DNA of 64,000 bases, taken from positions 1-64,000 of the forward strand of contig JAHWKR010000009.1 of the NCBI GenBank assembly GCA_019347805.1, written 5' to 3'. How positions within the stretch are numbered: the first letter of the stretch is position 1; each line of letters begins with the position of its first letter. A program made the translations under genes and the position numbers. The notes beneath the pieces were generated by a model. The model did not search any database, was not told the origin of the DNA, and worked only from the letters and a program-made list of their open reading frames with translations. Positions 38,037 to 48,391 of the stretch are shown here, one piece after another. The DNA comes from Methanobacteriota archaeon (GTDB taxonomy: Archaea > Thermoplasmatota > E2 > JACPAO01 > JAHWKR01).

Positions 38037-38836
38037 CGGACCACCTCCTGGATGCGCAGGCGCAACACCACCAAGGGGACGACGAAGTACAGGACCGCCA
38101 CGAGCCACGCCGCCCCGACGCTGTCGCCGACGAACGGCACCCCCATGAAGGTGGCGCCAAGGCTGCCGAGCGAGACGATGGGATTGAACGCCCACCACCA
38201 ATCCGCGCCCATCTCCTCTGCGATGCCGACAAGCGGTGTGGTGACCCACGCGACGGCGAGCCAGGCCGCCGTGGCGAAACGTGGATTGGAGACGAGGCTC
38301 CCCACCGCGACCGCGAGCGGTGCGAGGCCGACCGTGTAGAGGAGCGCGTAGCCGAGCGCTCCGAAGAGCGCACCGGTGCCGCCGGCGGGGATCGGATCGA
38401 CAAGAACCGACAGAAGGGCCACCATGACGAACGCAGGCAGGAACACGATGACCGTGGCGGCAAGAAGCGGCGTCGCGGTGCGTGCGAGCACATAGCCCCA
38501 CGGCGGCACCGGCTTGGAGAGGATGAACTCGAGGCCGCCGAGCATCCGGTCGCGCGAGGTGACACGGGCACCGACCGTGGCGAGGACCACGACGAGCGGC
38601 AGACCGGTGAGGATACCAAGAACGGTGGCGAAGAACTCGCCGTTGAAGAAGAAACCGACCTCGTCGGGATCGAACATGCTCACGATCACGATGGTCGTGA
38701 CGGAGACGGCGACGATGATGCCGGCCGCGGCCAGGGTGAGCCACATCACGATGCTGCGGAACACACCGGCGAAACCGGACAGGGTGAGCGCCCAGATGGA
38801 GCCGAGCGTCCCTTGCGGCCCGACCCACTCCTTCAT
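38033..38836 (-). CDS. ABC transporter permease
   Basis: Multi-TM, ABC-2 type; coupled by overlap to both ATPase genes. Confidence 0.75.
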   Translation of the reverse strand: MKEWVGPQGTLGSIWALTLSGFAGVFRSIVMWLTLAAAGIIVAVSVTTIVIVSMFDPDEVGFFFNGEFFATVLGILTGLPLVVVLATVGARVTSRDRMLGGLEFILSKPVPPWGYVLARTATPLLAATVIVFLPAFVMVALLSVLVDPIPAGGTGALFGALGYALLYTVGLAPLAVAVGSLVSNPRFATAAWLAVAWVTTPLVGIAEEMGADWWWAFNPIVSLGSLGATFMGVPFVGDSVGAAWLVAVLYFVVPLVVLRLRIQEVVR

Positions 38837-39744
38837 GCGCCCACCTCCCCTTCCATGTACTCCACGATGACGTCATGGACCGCACGCGAATGGGGCTTCG
38901 CCGATCGGATGGCGACACCGGCGCGGTGGGCGGTCGCGAGGATCGGGCCGATGGCGTCGGTCCCATGCACGATGATGCGGTCGCCGACGGTCTCGACATC
39001 CAGGCCCTGCCCTTTCAGGTCGCGGACGAGCGCCTCGGGCGCATCGAGCGGCTCCAGGACGACGCCACCGAGATCCTGGGCGAGGTCCTCGAGCGGGCCC
39101 TTGTGGAGCACCTTGCCCTCGCGCAGGATGACCGCCTGGTCGCACACCTTGCGTACTTCGGGCAGGATGTGGCTCGACATGAGCAGCGACCGTCCTTCCC
39201 CTTTGAGGTCACGGATGAGATCGAGCATGGCGTCGCGGCCGTCCGGGTCGAGCCCGTTGGTCGGTTCGTCCAGGATAATGAGCTCGGGATCGTGCACGAG
39301 CGCCTGGGCCAGTTTGACGCGGTTGCGCATGCCTGTGGAGTAGGTCTCCACCTTGCGGTAGCGCGCCTCGCCGAGCCCGACGTCGTCGACGGTGACATGG
39401 GCGGCCCGGCGTGCGGCGTTGGCGTTCATGCCGGAGAGCTTCGCGGCGAGGGTGACGTACTGGATGCCGGTGAGCCCCGGAAGGAGCGCGGGGGACTCGG
39501 GCATGTAGCCCACGCGGCGACGCACACCGGCCGGGTCCGCCGCGGGATTCTTGCCGAGCACGAAGACGCTGCCCTGGCTCGGCTGGGTGAGGCCCAGCAT
39601 GGCGCGGATCAGCGTGCTCTTGCCGGCGCCGTTCGGCCCGAGGAGCGCCCAGGTCCCCTTCGGGATCTCGAAGCTCGTGGGCAGGAGGGCACGGACCTTG
39701 CCGTAGCGTACGGCGAGACCGGAAGCGGCCACCAGGGCGGACAT
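38833..39744 (-). CDS. ABC transporter ATP-binding protein
   Basis: ALLGPNGAGKSTLIRAMLG, YSTGMRNRVKLAQAL, LIILDEPTNGLDP. Confidence 0.93.
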   Translation of the reverse strand: MSALVAASGLAVRYGKVRALLPTSFEIPKGTWALLGPNGAGKSTLIRAMLGLTQPSQGSVFVLGKNPAADPAGVRRRVGYMPESPALLPGLTGIQYVTLAAKLSGMNANAARRAAHVTVDDVGLGEARYRKVETYSTGMRNRVKLAQALVHDPELIILDEPTNGLDPDGRDAMLDLIRDLKGEGRSLLMSSHILPEVRKVCDQAVILREGKVLHKGPLEDLAQDLGGVVLEPLDAPEALVRDLKGQGLDVETVGDRIIVHGTDAIGPILATAHRAGVAIRSAKPHSRAVHDVIVEYMEGEVGA

Positions 39745-39980
39745 CGGGGGGAGGGAGCGAGGGGTTGACTATCTCTTTTTCCATGCTCGTGTGCGCACAA
39801 GAGCCTCCGTCCGGTGCGTCGGTCGGTCGAGAGGCTGAGTGCATCCGATGCCGCAGCGGCCCTCCAAAGCTCGGCTCTCACGTTTCTGCGGCGGCTCAGG
39901 TCGACCCGGTGCTCCCGCTCTCCCGATGAACGTCCGCATGCATCGGGCACGCGACACCCGGCACATGCGGCACCATTGTC

Positions 39981-41606
39981 CTACTTCAGGTACGCGAGAC
40001 CGTAGCCGTCCTCTGCGATGCGCTGGGCGATGTGGTCCCCGACGTCGATGCCGAGTTCGACCCCGACATCGTTGTCGGAGCGGATGTGGATGCCGCCGTA
40101 GAAGCGGGCCATCGCCGCATCGGTCTGGTAGGCGCGGAACTCGGGCACGTCCTCGGGGAAGAGGTGCTTGAGCACCTGTTGTCCGGCGCCGGTGAAGCTG
40201 GCGTGGCCGGAGACGTAGCCGGGGAACTGCGGGGTGACCGCGTGCGGGAACCACCTGTTGATGACCTCGCCGGTCGTGGGATTGGTGTTGGCCTCCCACC
40301 AGCCGTCGTATTTCGGGTCGAGGTCCCACGCGTAGCGGTGCACCGAGGTGATCGGGCGCTCGGCCCAGTACGCGTATTTGGAGTCCCAGGCGGCGATGCC
40401 GACATCGGCTTGGGCGACGGCGACGTAGGCCAGCACCCGGACGTGGTGCATCGTACTGAGGCCGTATTCCTCGGATTTGTCCATGGCGATCTGGAGGTTC
40501 ATGCCGGGCGGGAGGACGGTGAGTTCTCCGGCTTCCCAATAGTCGGCGATCTCCTTCTGCCGGTCGGTGAGGTTGAGGTAGGCCTCCCAGAGGTCGCGGG
40601 TCTGCGCCATCCAATCCGGTCCGTCGCACGGTGGCGGTGGCGGCACGCGGAACTGGTCGCCGGAATCGAGCCAGATCGGGTCGACGTTGCCCCAAGCGGG
40701 TTCGAGTGGCGGGTTGCCGTTGTCGGGGGTCTCGATATAGACGCAGTTGGCGGGGAAGTCCGGGTCGGAGCCGTCGTGGTGGACGGGGCGCGTGCTCGGG
40801 TCCCATTGGGCGTCCTGGCCGTCGGATGCGCGTTCGGCAAGGACATACGCGGCGACCTGTTTGCCGATGGAGAAACCGGCTTCCACGTCGGAGCGGTAGT
40901 TGCCTCCGCCCCAGAGACGGCTGTCGGCGGCGAGCCGGCCGTTCTCGAGGATCGTGAAGCCGTCCTCGTCGACGTCTTTGTCGGGGAAGAAGTGTTCGAG
41001 GATCTCCGATGCGGCCGCGGCGACCGCGGCATGTTCACTGGGATAGCTCGGCAGGTCGCGCTCCTCGACGAGCGGGCGGAGGAGCGGGTCGACATGGTAG
41101 GGCGCCGGGCGTTCATAGCAATACTTGTAGTGCCAGCTGATGACGAGCGCGTCGTGCATGGCGGTCTCGAGGAGCCCCATCATGAGCGCCATGCGCGGCG
41201 GGTTCTTCTTCGGAAGCGGGGAATTCTCGATGACCAGGTCGAGCATCTTGTCCTCCCAGAAGCGACCGGCGGGCCCGCTGTCGACGAGAGCGGCCTTGAA
41301 GCTCTGGAACGACGTGCGGTTCTCTTGCCAGGCGTGGAGTTCGGCGAGCTCTTCGGCCGTCGTGGCGCTCGCTGTGGCCGGAGGCGGGGCCACGTGGACC
41401 TGGCCAGGGCCGATCCACCACGGGGTCCAGGCGCCGGCATCAGGGTCCTCGGTGAAGCGGACCACGCCGCCGCCTGCGAGAAGCGGATTGACGGGGTCGG
41501 TCGCGATGCAAGGGCCGTTGTGTTCGGCGGCCGTCTGCGGCACCGGCAAGGCGGTGAGGACGAGCGCGAGAAGGACGGGCAAGGCTTTGTGGATCGGATG
41601 CACCAT
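39981..41606 (-). CDS. Secreted vanadium-haloperoxidase/PAP2-like protein with two PAP2-like modules
   Basis: YERPAPYHVDP...YPSEHAAVAAAASEIL...GGGNYRSDVEAG and YWAERPITSV...FPGYVSGHASFTGAGQQVL...GGIHIRSDNDVG. Confidence 0.75.
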   Translation of the reverse strand: MVHPIHKALPVLLALVLTALPVPQTAAEHNGPCIATDPVNPLLAGGGVVRFTEDPDAGAWTPWWIGPGQVHVAPPPATASATTAEELAELHAWQENRTSFQSFKAALVDSGPAGRFWEDKMLDLVIENSPLPKKNPPRMALMMGLLETAMHDALVISWHYKYCYERPAPYHVDPLLRPLVEERDLPSYPSEHAAVAAAASEILEHFFPDKDVDEDGFTILENGRLAADSRLWGGGNYRSDVEAGFSIGKQVAAYVLAERASDGQDAQWDPSTRPVHHDGSDPDFPANCVYIETPDNGNPPLEPAWGNVDPIWLDSGDQFRVPPPPPCDGPDWMAQTRDLWEAYLNLTDRQKEIADYWEAGELTVLPPGMNLQIAMDKSEEYGLSTMHHVRVLAYVAVAQADVGIAAWDSKYAYWAERPITSVHRYAWDLDPKYDGWWEANTNPTTGEVINRWFPHAVTPQFPGYVSGHASFTGAGQQVLKHLFPEDVPEFRAYQTDAAMARFYGGIHIRSDNDVGVELGIDVGDHIAQRIAEDGYGLAYLK

Positions 41607-41794
41607 TAGGAAACCACCACTGCTTGGGCGAGGGAACCGGAGGGCTGGATGAAAACCCTTGGTCGGGTTTATAATCAATGAGGGATGGTTTTTCGCATAT
41701 TGTGCCACTCTCCGGTAGATGACCTGGGGTTTCGCGCGCGGCTTCTTCCGCCCGTACCTGCCTGCGGCCACCGTCGTCCTTCCAGACGCGCAGC

Positions 41795-42502
41795 CTAGAT
41801 CCCGAGCGACTCCCACGCCTCCAGATAACCCTTGACAAGCGCATCCGGCGGCCGGTACCGCACGAGAAGCGCAAGAAGCCGGTCATGTTCCACGAGCCGG
41901 AAGACCCGCTCGCGGCCCCGCTTGTCCACCTCGAGGACCCCCGCCTCCACCAACCGCTTCAGATGGTAGCTCAACGTCGACTGCGCCACATCGACGTCCG
42001 CCAAGAGCGACACCTGGCTCGCCTCGTCGCGCTCCAGGAGCGACAGGACGATGCGCAACGGCACCGGACGACGCAACAACGCCAGGACCTTCTTGTCGCC
42101 GCTCGGAATGCGGTCCACCGGCCCCAACTCCGACGCCTCCTTCGGCCAAAAACGCCGGTAACCCTCCTCCGTCCGGCCCGTCACCAGACCATGCCTTTCC
42201 AGGTATCCCAGATGATACTTGGCATGGTTCGTGCCAAGCCCCGTGCCACGTGCCACCTCGGCCAGATGCAGCCCGGGATACCGCTCCACATAGCGATAGA
42301 CCCTGCGCCTCGCATCCAAAGCCAAGAGGTCCTCCCTCGACGCGAGGAAGACGACATAGAGCGCAAGCAGCCGATCGGCGGGGAGGGTCTCCCGCGCCTC
42401 GGGTGCGGCCAGTACGGTCACCGATGACCGCAGGACGGTCGGTCTATTTGGGACCCTACGCCCGTGCCACGGCCGCGGCATGGAACGAGCCGATCGCCAC
42501 AA
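41795..42502 (-). CDS. Transcriptional regulator with two winged-helix domains
   Basis: HLAEVARGTGLGTNHAKYHLGYLERHGLV and LLADVDVAQSTLSYHLKRLVEAGVLE; exact start uncertain. Confidence 0.78.
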   Translation of the reverse strand: MWRSARSMPRPWHGRRVPNRPTVLRSSVTVLAAPEARETLPADRLLALYVVFLASREDLLALDARRRVYRYVERYPGLHLAEVARGTGLGTNHAKYHLGYLERHGLVTGRTEEGYRRFWPKEASELGPVDRIPSGDKKVLALLRRPVPLRIVLSLLERDEASQVSLLADVDVAQSTLSYHLKRLVEAGVLEVDKRGRERVFRLVEHDRLLALLVRYRPPDALVKGYLEAWESLGI

Positions 42503-42725
42503 GGTCCAGGAAGACCGCCGGCACGAGGCTCTCCATGGCCCAGCGCGGCTCGATGAAGAGCATCACGCTCAGGAAGAGGCCTTTTACGAAGAAGACCAGG
42601 AAACCGAGAGCAAGGAGCAACACCTTCGTCGTCCGCGCATGCCACCAGGCACGCAACGCCACGAGCGCGACGACCAGGGCCACAGCCGTCAACGCCCCAG
42701 TGGCAAGACTGGCGACCGAGACCAT
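42456..42725 (-). CDS. Small multi-TM hypothetical protein
   Basis: MVSVASLATGALTAVALVVALVALRAWWHA...; overlaps the following gene as in a translationally coupled pair. Confidence 0.5.
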   Translation of the reverse strand: MVSVASLATGALTAVALVVALVALRAWWHARTTKVLLLALGFLVFFVKGLFLSVMLFIEPRWAMESLVPAVFLDLVAIGSFHAAAVARA

Positions 42726-43717
42726 CAACGCACCTCCCGGAGCCGCATCACAGCGGGCACCCCGGCCGCAACGAGCGCAACGAGCGCGCCTGTGGCGTAG
42801 ACCCACGGCTCACCCTCGGTGAAGAAGCGCACGACCTCTTCCGGAACGCCGACGGTGCGCGCCGCACCGAGCCGGAGCGGTCCGAGCGAGGCCGTCTCAC
42901 GCGCCATCGAGAAAGCGACCACGGCACCGTCTTCCGCGAGCACGGCGGCCGGAGGGGCGTCCATCTCAGGCCACGCGTAGCGCGACGAGAAGACCCCTTC
43001 GCCGACCGATAGACCGGAGGCGGCATCCGTGACATCGACAAGCGGTCGGTTCGACGCGAACCGCGTCTCCAAGGCGACCTGCGTGTCGCCTTCCTGGAAC
43101 GGGAAACGGTCGAGGGCGACATCGATCGCCACCTCGGTCGGGGCGACACGGCCCGACGGCGCGATGCGCACCTCGGGCGACATCCGGAAGACGAAGCGCA
43201 GTTCACCCGGTACCAACTCGGGCGTGTCGCCACCGAGCGGCCCCTCGTCGCCGCGTGAGCGGTTCTCGAGCGGATAGGTCGCGACGGCCGCGAACCCGCC
43301 CTCCAGGACCGGCTCGGCGGGCGCCATGCGCGCATCCAGCGTGGCGAGGTCGTAGCGTTGCACCGCCTCGTCACCCAGGCCGTATCGGCCGTCCTCGTCC
43401 CGGTCGCGGAACTCGACGAGCGCCAGGAAAGCCAGACGCGTGACGATGACCGTCTCGTTCCCCTCTTCGAGCGAGACGAACGAATAGCGCAACGATGCGT
43501 CGTCGACCGAGAAGGAGACCTCGATGCGGTCCGAGCCGAGTTCGGAGTCGCGCCGACTCATCAGACTGAAACCGTCGGCCATGGCGCGCCCTTCCAGTTC
43601 GCGCGGCTCTTCGCGCCACGCCTCGTCGGTGTCGTCGGCCTGCGCCGAGGCGGCCCCCGCGGTGGCGAAGACGGCGACGGTGAAGAGCGCGAAGAGACGC
43701 AGGTTCGTCCGGGACAT
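42725..43717 (-). CDS. Secreted/membrane hypothetical protein
   Basis: N-terminal signal, C-terminal TM; coupled with the downstream small TM gene. Confidence 0.5.
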   Translation of the reverse strand: MSRTNLRLFALFTVAVFATAGAASAQADDTDEAWREEPRELEGRAMADGFSLMSRRDSELGSDRIEVSFSVDDASLRYSFVSLEEGNETVIVTRLAFLALVEFRDRDEDGRYGLGDEAVQRYDLATLDARMAPAEPVLEGGFAAVATYPLENRSRGDEGPLGGDTPELVPGELRFVFRMSPEVRIAPSGRVAPTEVAIDVALDRFPFQEGDTQVALETRFASNRPLVDVTDAASGLSVGEGVFSSRYAWPEMDAPPAAVLAEDGAVVAFSMARETASLGPLRLGAARTVGVPEEVVRFFTEGEPWVYATGALVALVAAGVPAVMRLREVR

Positions 43718-43830
43718 AGGTCATCGAAGGGAAGGAAGGGAAGAAGCCGGGACAAGGTCCCCGGGGACCGCAGGTCAGACAGGTACTTGAGCGGTGCCCC
43801 GGGGGGTGTGGAGGGAGAGAGGGAAGGAGA

Positions 43831-44598
43831 TCATTCCGATCCGGTGCCGTGATAGATGCGGAGTTCACCGGTGGCCCGGCTTGCGCCGCTCTCGGCGATG
43901 AGCTCGAGGACGAAGGTGCCCTCACCGGTGAGCGCCTCGGCCGATTCGACGGTGACGTTCTCGCCCTGGCCGACCTCGACCAGTTCCTCGAACAGCACCG
44001 TGCCGTTGTCGTCGACGACCCGGACGGTCATCTTCGAGTCGCCGAGGGCCATCGCGTTCTCGACCAGGAGGTCGAGCTCATAACGCTCGGCCGTCTCGTT
44101 GGCCTCGAAGGCGCGTTCCGAGCGTGCCGTCGCCGAGGAGTTGGTCGGCGCGGCGGCGACCATCGCAGGTCCGATGTCGATGCGGCGGTCGACGATGACG
44201 GTGCGCTCGGTGGTCGTGTTGAGCGGTCCCTCCTGGTCTGTCGCATCATCGAAGACGGTCAAGGTGACCGAATAGACGCCACCGGCGTCATAGCGGTGCT
44301 TGACACGCGCCTCGTCGACGTCCTCGGTCTCGAAAGTCTCGCCGTCACCGAAGTCGAACACCCATTTCGTGATGTTGCCGTTCGGGTCGGACGACGACTG
44401 CGCGTCGAAGGTGAAGGGTTCGCCCGCGAAGCGGGATTCCCGGTCGACCTCGAGGACCGCACGGGGCGCTGTGCTTTCGATCGAGTCCGCATCGTCCTCT
44501 CCGAGACAGCCGGAGAGCGCGGCCATCGTGAAGATGGCCACCGCGACGAGCGGAAGGAGCCTTTTGTCTTTGTTTCGTCCTACCATGGTGTGTTTCAC
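43831..44598 (-). CDS. PKD-domain lipoprotein
   Basis: Lipobox AALSGC; FTFDAQSSSDPNGNITKWVFDFGDG...HRYDAGGVYSVTLTVFD. Confidence 0.82.
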   Translation of the reverse strand: MKHTMVGRNKDKRLLPLVAVAIFTMAALSGCLGEDDADSIESTAPRAVLEVDRESRFAGEPFTFDAQSSSDPNGNITKWVFDFGDGETFETEDVDEARVKHRYDAGGVYSVTLTVFDDATDQEGPLNTTTERTVIVDRRIDIGPAMVAAAPTNSSATARSERAFEANETAERYELDLLVENAMALGDSKMTVRVVDDNGTVLFEELVEVGQGENVTVESAEALTGEGTFVLELIAESGASRATGELRIYHGTGSE

Positions 44599-44814
44599 CG
44601 GACCCTAAGAACGACAGACGGTATATGACCTGTCTTTCACGCGGTTCGATGGATCCCCCCTAGCGGCGGACATGTCGGCCGGACAGAGATGGTGGAAAGC
44701 GTCCTCAGAACAGGAGGTCGATCGCCACGGGTACGACAAGGATGAGGTCACGGGCGCGGCACGTCGAAGCTCCTTCGCCGGTTTTATCTAATGACGGCGC
44801 TTCGTGCAGCGAAC

Positions 44815-45531
44815 ATGGACCTCCGCGACAAGGTGTGCGTCGTGACCGGCGCGAGCCGTGGCATCGGAAAGGCGGTGGCCGAAGCCTTCGCTGCACGGGG
44901 CGCCCATCTGTTCCTGGTCGCCCGGAACGAGCGCGACCTGCAGGCGACCGCCGACGCCTGCTCGACGGCCGGTGCACCGGAGGTGGTCGTGCATGCGGCC
45001 GATCTTGCGACGACGGCCGGTGTGCGCTCGACGACGAAGACCGTGACCGAGGTCTTCGGTGGTTATGACGTCCTCGTCAACAACGCCGGTCGCGGCGAAG
45101 CGAAGCCGATCACCGAGGTGTCGGACGCAGAATTCGACATCGACATGGCCCTCAACCTGCGCGCACCCTACCTCCTGACCCGCCATGCGGTCGAGGTGAT
45201 GCGAAGACGCGGAGGTGGCCAGGTGGTCCAGATCGCGAGCGGACTCGCCTATGGAGGCCGCGCGGAATGGTCCCTCTATGCGGCCGCCAAGTTCGGTCTG
45301 CGCGGCTTCACAGAATCGGTGCGCCAAGAGGTCTCCCAGGAGAACATCAAGGTGGGGACGGTCGCCCCCGGCTACACGGCCACCCACTTCTTCGATTCGT
45401 GGGGCGTGCCCGACGCCTTCGCGCTGCCTCTGGCTCCGGAGGACGTGGCGCACGCTGTCGTCGCGATGGTCGAACAACCGGAGACGAGCGACATGAAGGA
45501 GATCACGGTGCGCAACCGCGCCAGTCCGTGA
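44815..45531 (+). CDS. SDR-family oxidoreductase
   Basis: VCVVTGASRGIGKAVAEAFAARGA, LVNNAGRGE, YAAAKFGLRGF. Confidence 0.92.
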   Translation: MDLRDKVCVVTGASRGIGKAVAEAFAARGAHLFLVARNERDLQATADACSTAGAPEVVVHAADLATTAGVRSTTKTVTEVFGGYDVLVNNAGRGEAKPITEVSDAEFDIDMALNLRAPYLLTRHAVEVMRRRGGGQVVQIASGLAYGGRAEWSLYAAAKFGLRGFTESVRQEVSQENIKVGTVAPGYTATHFFDSWGVPDAFALPLAPEDVAHAVVAMVEQPETSDMKEITVRNRASP

Positions 45532-45555
45532 CGGCGCCGGGACCGTCTCACCGCC

Positions 45556-47415
45556 TCAGGAGCTGATGCGCTCCTGAGGTACGGCTTCAACGCTCTCGTC
45601 TTCCCGTGCAAGAGAGATGATGATGGTCTCCGGCTCCGGTGTCGGCCAGTGCGCGCTCGTGAACGGCCAGGCCCGTCCCTCGTAGACCAGGAAGAGCGGG
45701 ACGAAGTCGTCGCCATACAAGCGTTTGTAATCCTCCCAATCGAACTCTTCGGTGATCTTGGTCGTCTTCACCACCCATCCCGAGCGCAGGTGGTCATGCA
45801 GACGCGCATAGGACCAGCGGGAACCGAAGAGCATGCGCCCGGCGAGGCGCCTCGCAGGCGTCCCGACCGGTTCTTTCCGCTCGGTCATGGGCAGTTGGTA
45901 CGCCTCCGCCCGGTCGACATAATCGCCGAGATGAAGGGCGGCGAGCATGTTCGTCTCGTCGTTCGGCGTGAGCACTAGGACCTGCGTGATCCGCTCCAGC
46001 TCGATCTCCTCCTCGATGCGGTCGGACAGGGCGTTGCACCGTCTCGCGTTCAGGTCCTCGACGTTCGCCTGCGTCACGTTGGACCGGTTCGTGTCGATGA
46101 GGAGGACCCCGATGCCGGCCCGGCCGAGCGCCTTCGCCACTTGACGGGCGAAGAGGTTGGCACCGACGATGAGCACGTCCCCCGCGCCCTTCTGCGCGAC
46201 GCCGAGCAAGTGTCCGAGCGGCCGCGAGGCGAGGCTGTAGACGATCCCCGTCCCGAAGATGACCAGGAAGGTGTACGGCACGAGAAGGTCGGCCTCGGTG
46301 AGTCCACGGTCCGCGAGGCGGATGGCGAAGACCGAGGCGATGGCCGCCGCGACGATCCCACGGGGCATGAGCCCCGCGACGAAGATCCGCTCCCGAAGGG
46401 AGAGATCGGTGCCCCGTGTGGCAAGGGCGACCGTCACCGGGCGCACGACGAGGATGAGGAAACCCAGGAAGGCCAGACTCGCTCCGCCGACGACCGCGAG
46501 ATCCCCGAGCTCGAGCCGCGCCGTGAGCAGGATGAAGAGCGCCGGGATGATGAGCACGCGCAGCGTCTCCTTGAACTCGATGATGCGCTCGAGGTCGACG
46601 AAGCGCTGGTTCGCGAGGACGATCCCCATGAGGGTGACCGCGAGCAGACCGGACTCGGATTGCACCGCGTTCGCGCCGACGAACGCGAGCAAGACGAGCA
46701 TGAGCGTGACCGCGCTCTGGAGGAAATCGGGGATCCAGAAACGATGCAGGCCGAGGACCAGGAGCGCTGCACCGACGACACCCAGGACGCTGCCGACGAA
46801 GACCGCGCTCAGGACCGACAGGAGCGTCGAGAGCGCAGCGGCACCCGGGTCGCCGAGGATGATGGCGTCGAAGACAAGGATGGCGAGGAGGGCGCCGACC
46901 GGGTCGATGACGATGCCTTCCCACTTGAGCACCGGCCCGACCGCACCACGCGGCCGTACATGACGCAGAAGGGGTCCGACGACGGTGGGTCCGCTCACGA
47001 CCACGATGCTCCCGAGAAGCAGCGCCAGTGAGACCGAAAGGTCAAGAAGGAGATGCGCGGCGATGGCGGAGAGGATCCATGTGATGAGTACGCCGACGGT
47101 GACAAGATGCCCCACGACCGCGCCGGTCTTGCGCACCTCCCGTGCGCGCAACGACATCCCGCCTTCGAACAGGATGACGGCGACGCCCAACGACACGATG
47201 GGTGATAGGAGGTCGCCGAGCATGGTGTCGGGGTCGAGAAAGCCGGTCATCGGCCCGGCGATGAAACCGACGGCGAGGAAAAGAAGGATGGGCGCGACGC
47301 GGACCCGCCAGGCGAGCCAATGGGAGGCGATCCCGAGGATGATGATGCCCGCGACGCCATAGACGAGAGTGCCCGCCACGGGCGCGGCGAACGGCTCTCC
47401 GCCTTTGAAGGCCAC
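45556..47415 (-). CDS. Cation:proton antiporter (NhaP/CPA1-like) with TrkA-N-like domain
   Basis: 12-TM-like region, VSGPTVVGPLLRHVRP, then DVLIVGANLFARQVAKALGRAGIGVLLIDTN. Confidence 0.86.
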   Translation of the reverse strand: MAFKGGEPFAAPVAGTLVYGVAGIIILGIASHWLAWRVRVAPILLFLAVGFIAGPMTGFLDPDTMLGDLLSPIVSLGVAVILFEGGMSLRAREVRKTGAVVGHLVTVGVLITWILSAIAAHLLLDLSVSLALLLGSIVVVSGPTVVGPLLRHVRPRGAVGPVLKWEGIVIDPVGALLAILVFDAIILGDPGAAALSTLLSVLSAVFVGSVLGVVGAALLVLGLHRFWIPDFLQSAVTLMLVLLAFVGANAVQSESGLLAVTLMGIVLANQRFVDLERIIEFKETLRVLIIPALFILLTARLELGDLAVVGGASLAFLGFLILVVRPVTVALATRGTDLSLRERIFVAGLMPRGIVAAAIASVFAIRLADRGLTEADLLVPYTFLVIFGTGIVYSLASRPLGHLLGVAQKGAGDVLIVGANLFARQVAKALGRAGIGVLLIDTNRSNVTQANVEDLNARRCNALSDRIEEEIELERITQVLVLTPNDETNMLAALHLGDYVDRAEAYQLPMTERKEPVGTPARRLAGRMLFGSRWSYARLHDHLRSGWVVKTTKITEEFDWEDYKRLYGDDFVPLFLVYEGRAWPFTSAHWPTPEPETIIISLAREDESVEAVPQERISS

Positions 47416-47468
47416 GGCATGGGCCCCGGGGCGCAGGCGTGATAGGGGACCGGCTCTTGCGAGCGGTC

Positions 47469-48251
47469 GTGCGCGTCATCACCTGGAACGTCAACTCGGT
47501 GCGGGCCCGGCTCGAGCGACTGGCCGGTGTGCTCGAACGGCATGCGCCTGATGTCCTCTGCCTCCAGGAGACCAAGGTGAAGGACGAGGCGTTCCCGCAC
47601 GACGCCGTGGTCCAGGCGGGCTATCGTGCGGTGACCTACGGGACGGGCCCTTACAATGGCGTCGCGCTTCTTTCCAAGGAACCGCTCGAGGACGTGATGC
47701 GGGGTTTCCCGCACGACCCGGTGGCGGAGCAGCCCCGCGTCGTCGCCGGTCGCATCGGCGACTTGACCGTGGTGAACGTCTATGTCGTGAACGGGAAGGC
47801 CGTGGGGGATCCTGCGTACGCCATCAAGCTGGAATGGCTGGAACTGTTGCGCGACTGGATCGCCGAGACCTGGTCACCCCAAGACCCGCTCCTTGTCGTC
47901 GAGGACTTCAACGTCGCACCGACCGACGCCGATGTGCACGATCCCGAGCGCTGGCGCGAGCGCAACCTCTGCAGCACGCCGGAGCGCGAACGGGTGTCGG
48001 ACCTGTTGGGTTGGGGACTGGTGGACCTGCACCGACAGGCGGACCCGGAGGCGGCGTTCACCTGGTGGGACCATCGTGCGGGTTCGTTCCACCGCGGCTG
48101 GGGGCTACGCATCGACCTGGCGCTCGGCACCGAGCCGGTGGCCCGCCGGGTCGCGTCGGTCACCGTGGACCGGGAGGAACGCAAGAAGACCTCCGGCGAG
48201 GGGAACCCGAGCGACCACGCGCCGGTCATCGTCGATCTTGCGGACGCCTAA
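47469..48251 (+). CDS. xthA: Exodeoxyribonuclease III/AP endonuclease
   Basis: VRVITWNVNSVRARLERLAG, DVLCLQETKVKDEAFP, DFNVAPTDADVHDPERW, GLRIDLALGT, SDHAPV. Confidence 0.92.
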   Translation: MRVITWNVNSVRARLERLAGVLERHAPDVLCLQETKVKDEAFPHDAVVQAGYRAVTYGTGPYNGVALLSKEPLEDVMRGFPHDPVAEQPRVVAGRIGDLTVVNVYVVNGKAVGDPAYAIKLEWLELLRDWIAETWSPQDPLLVVEDFNVAPTDADVHDPERWRERNLCSTPERERVSDLLGWGLVDLHRQADPEAAFTWWDHRAGSFHRGWGLRIDLALGTEPVARRVASVTVDREERKKTSGEGNPSDHAPVIVDLADA

Positions 48252-48309
48252 GCCTTCTGTTGATATGTTTCATCTTGCTGGAGAAAGGGTATAAGTCTCC
48301 AACCGCGCC

Positions 48310-48325
48310 TGAAGCCATGGCTTCA
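48310..48325. promoter_or_regulatory. Perfect 16-bp palindrome upstream of the hem operon (possible operator)
   Basis: TGAAGCCATGGCTTCA; TATA-like ggtataag at 48289-48296. Confidence 0.4.
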
Positions 48326-48391
48326 TGCTAATTGACATGTAAACTTGATATGGAGTCTTTTGATATAGCAGGGCCTTTTCACCGGACCTCG

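Noticed and set aside
40032-41609. 525-aa plus-strand ORF
   Set aside because: Antisense shadow of the PAP2/haloperoxidase gene.
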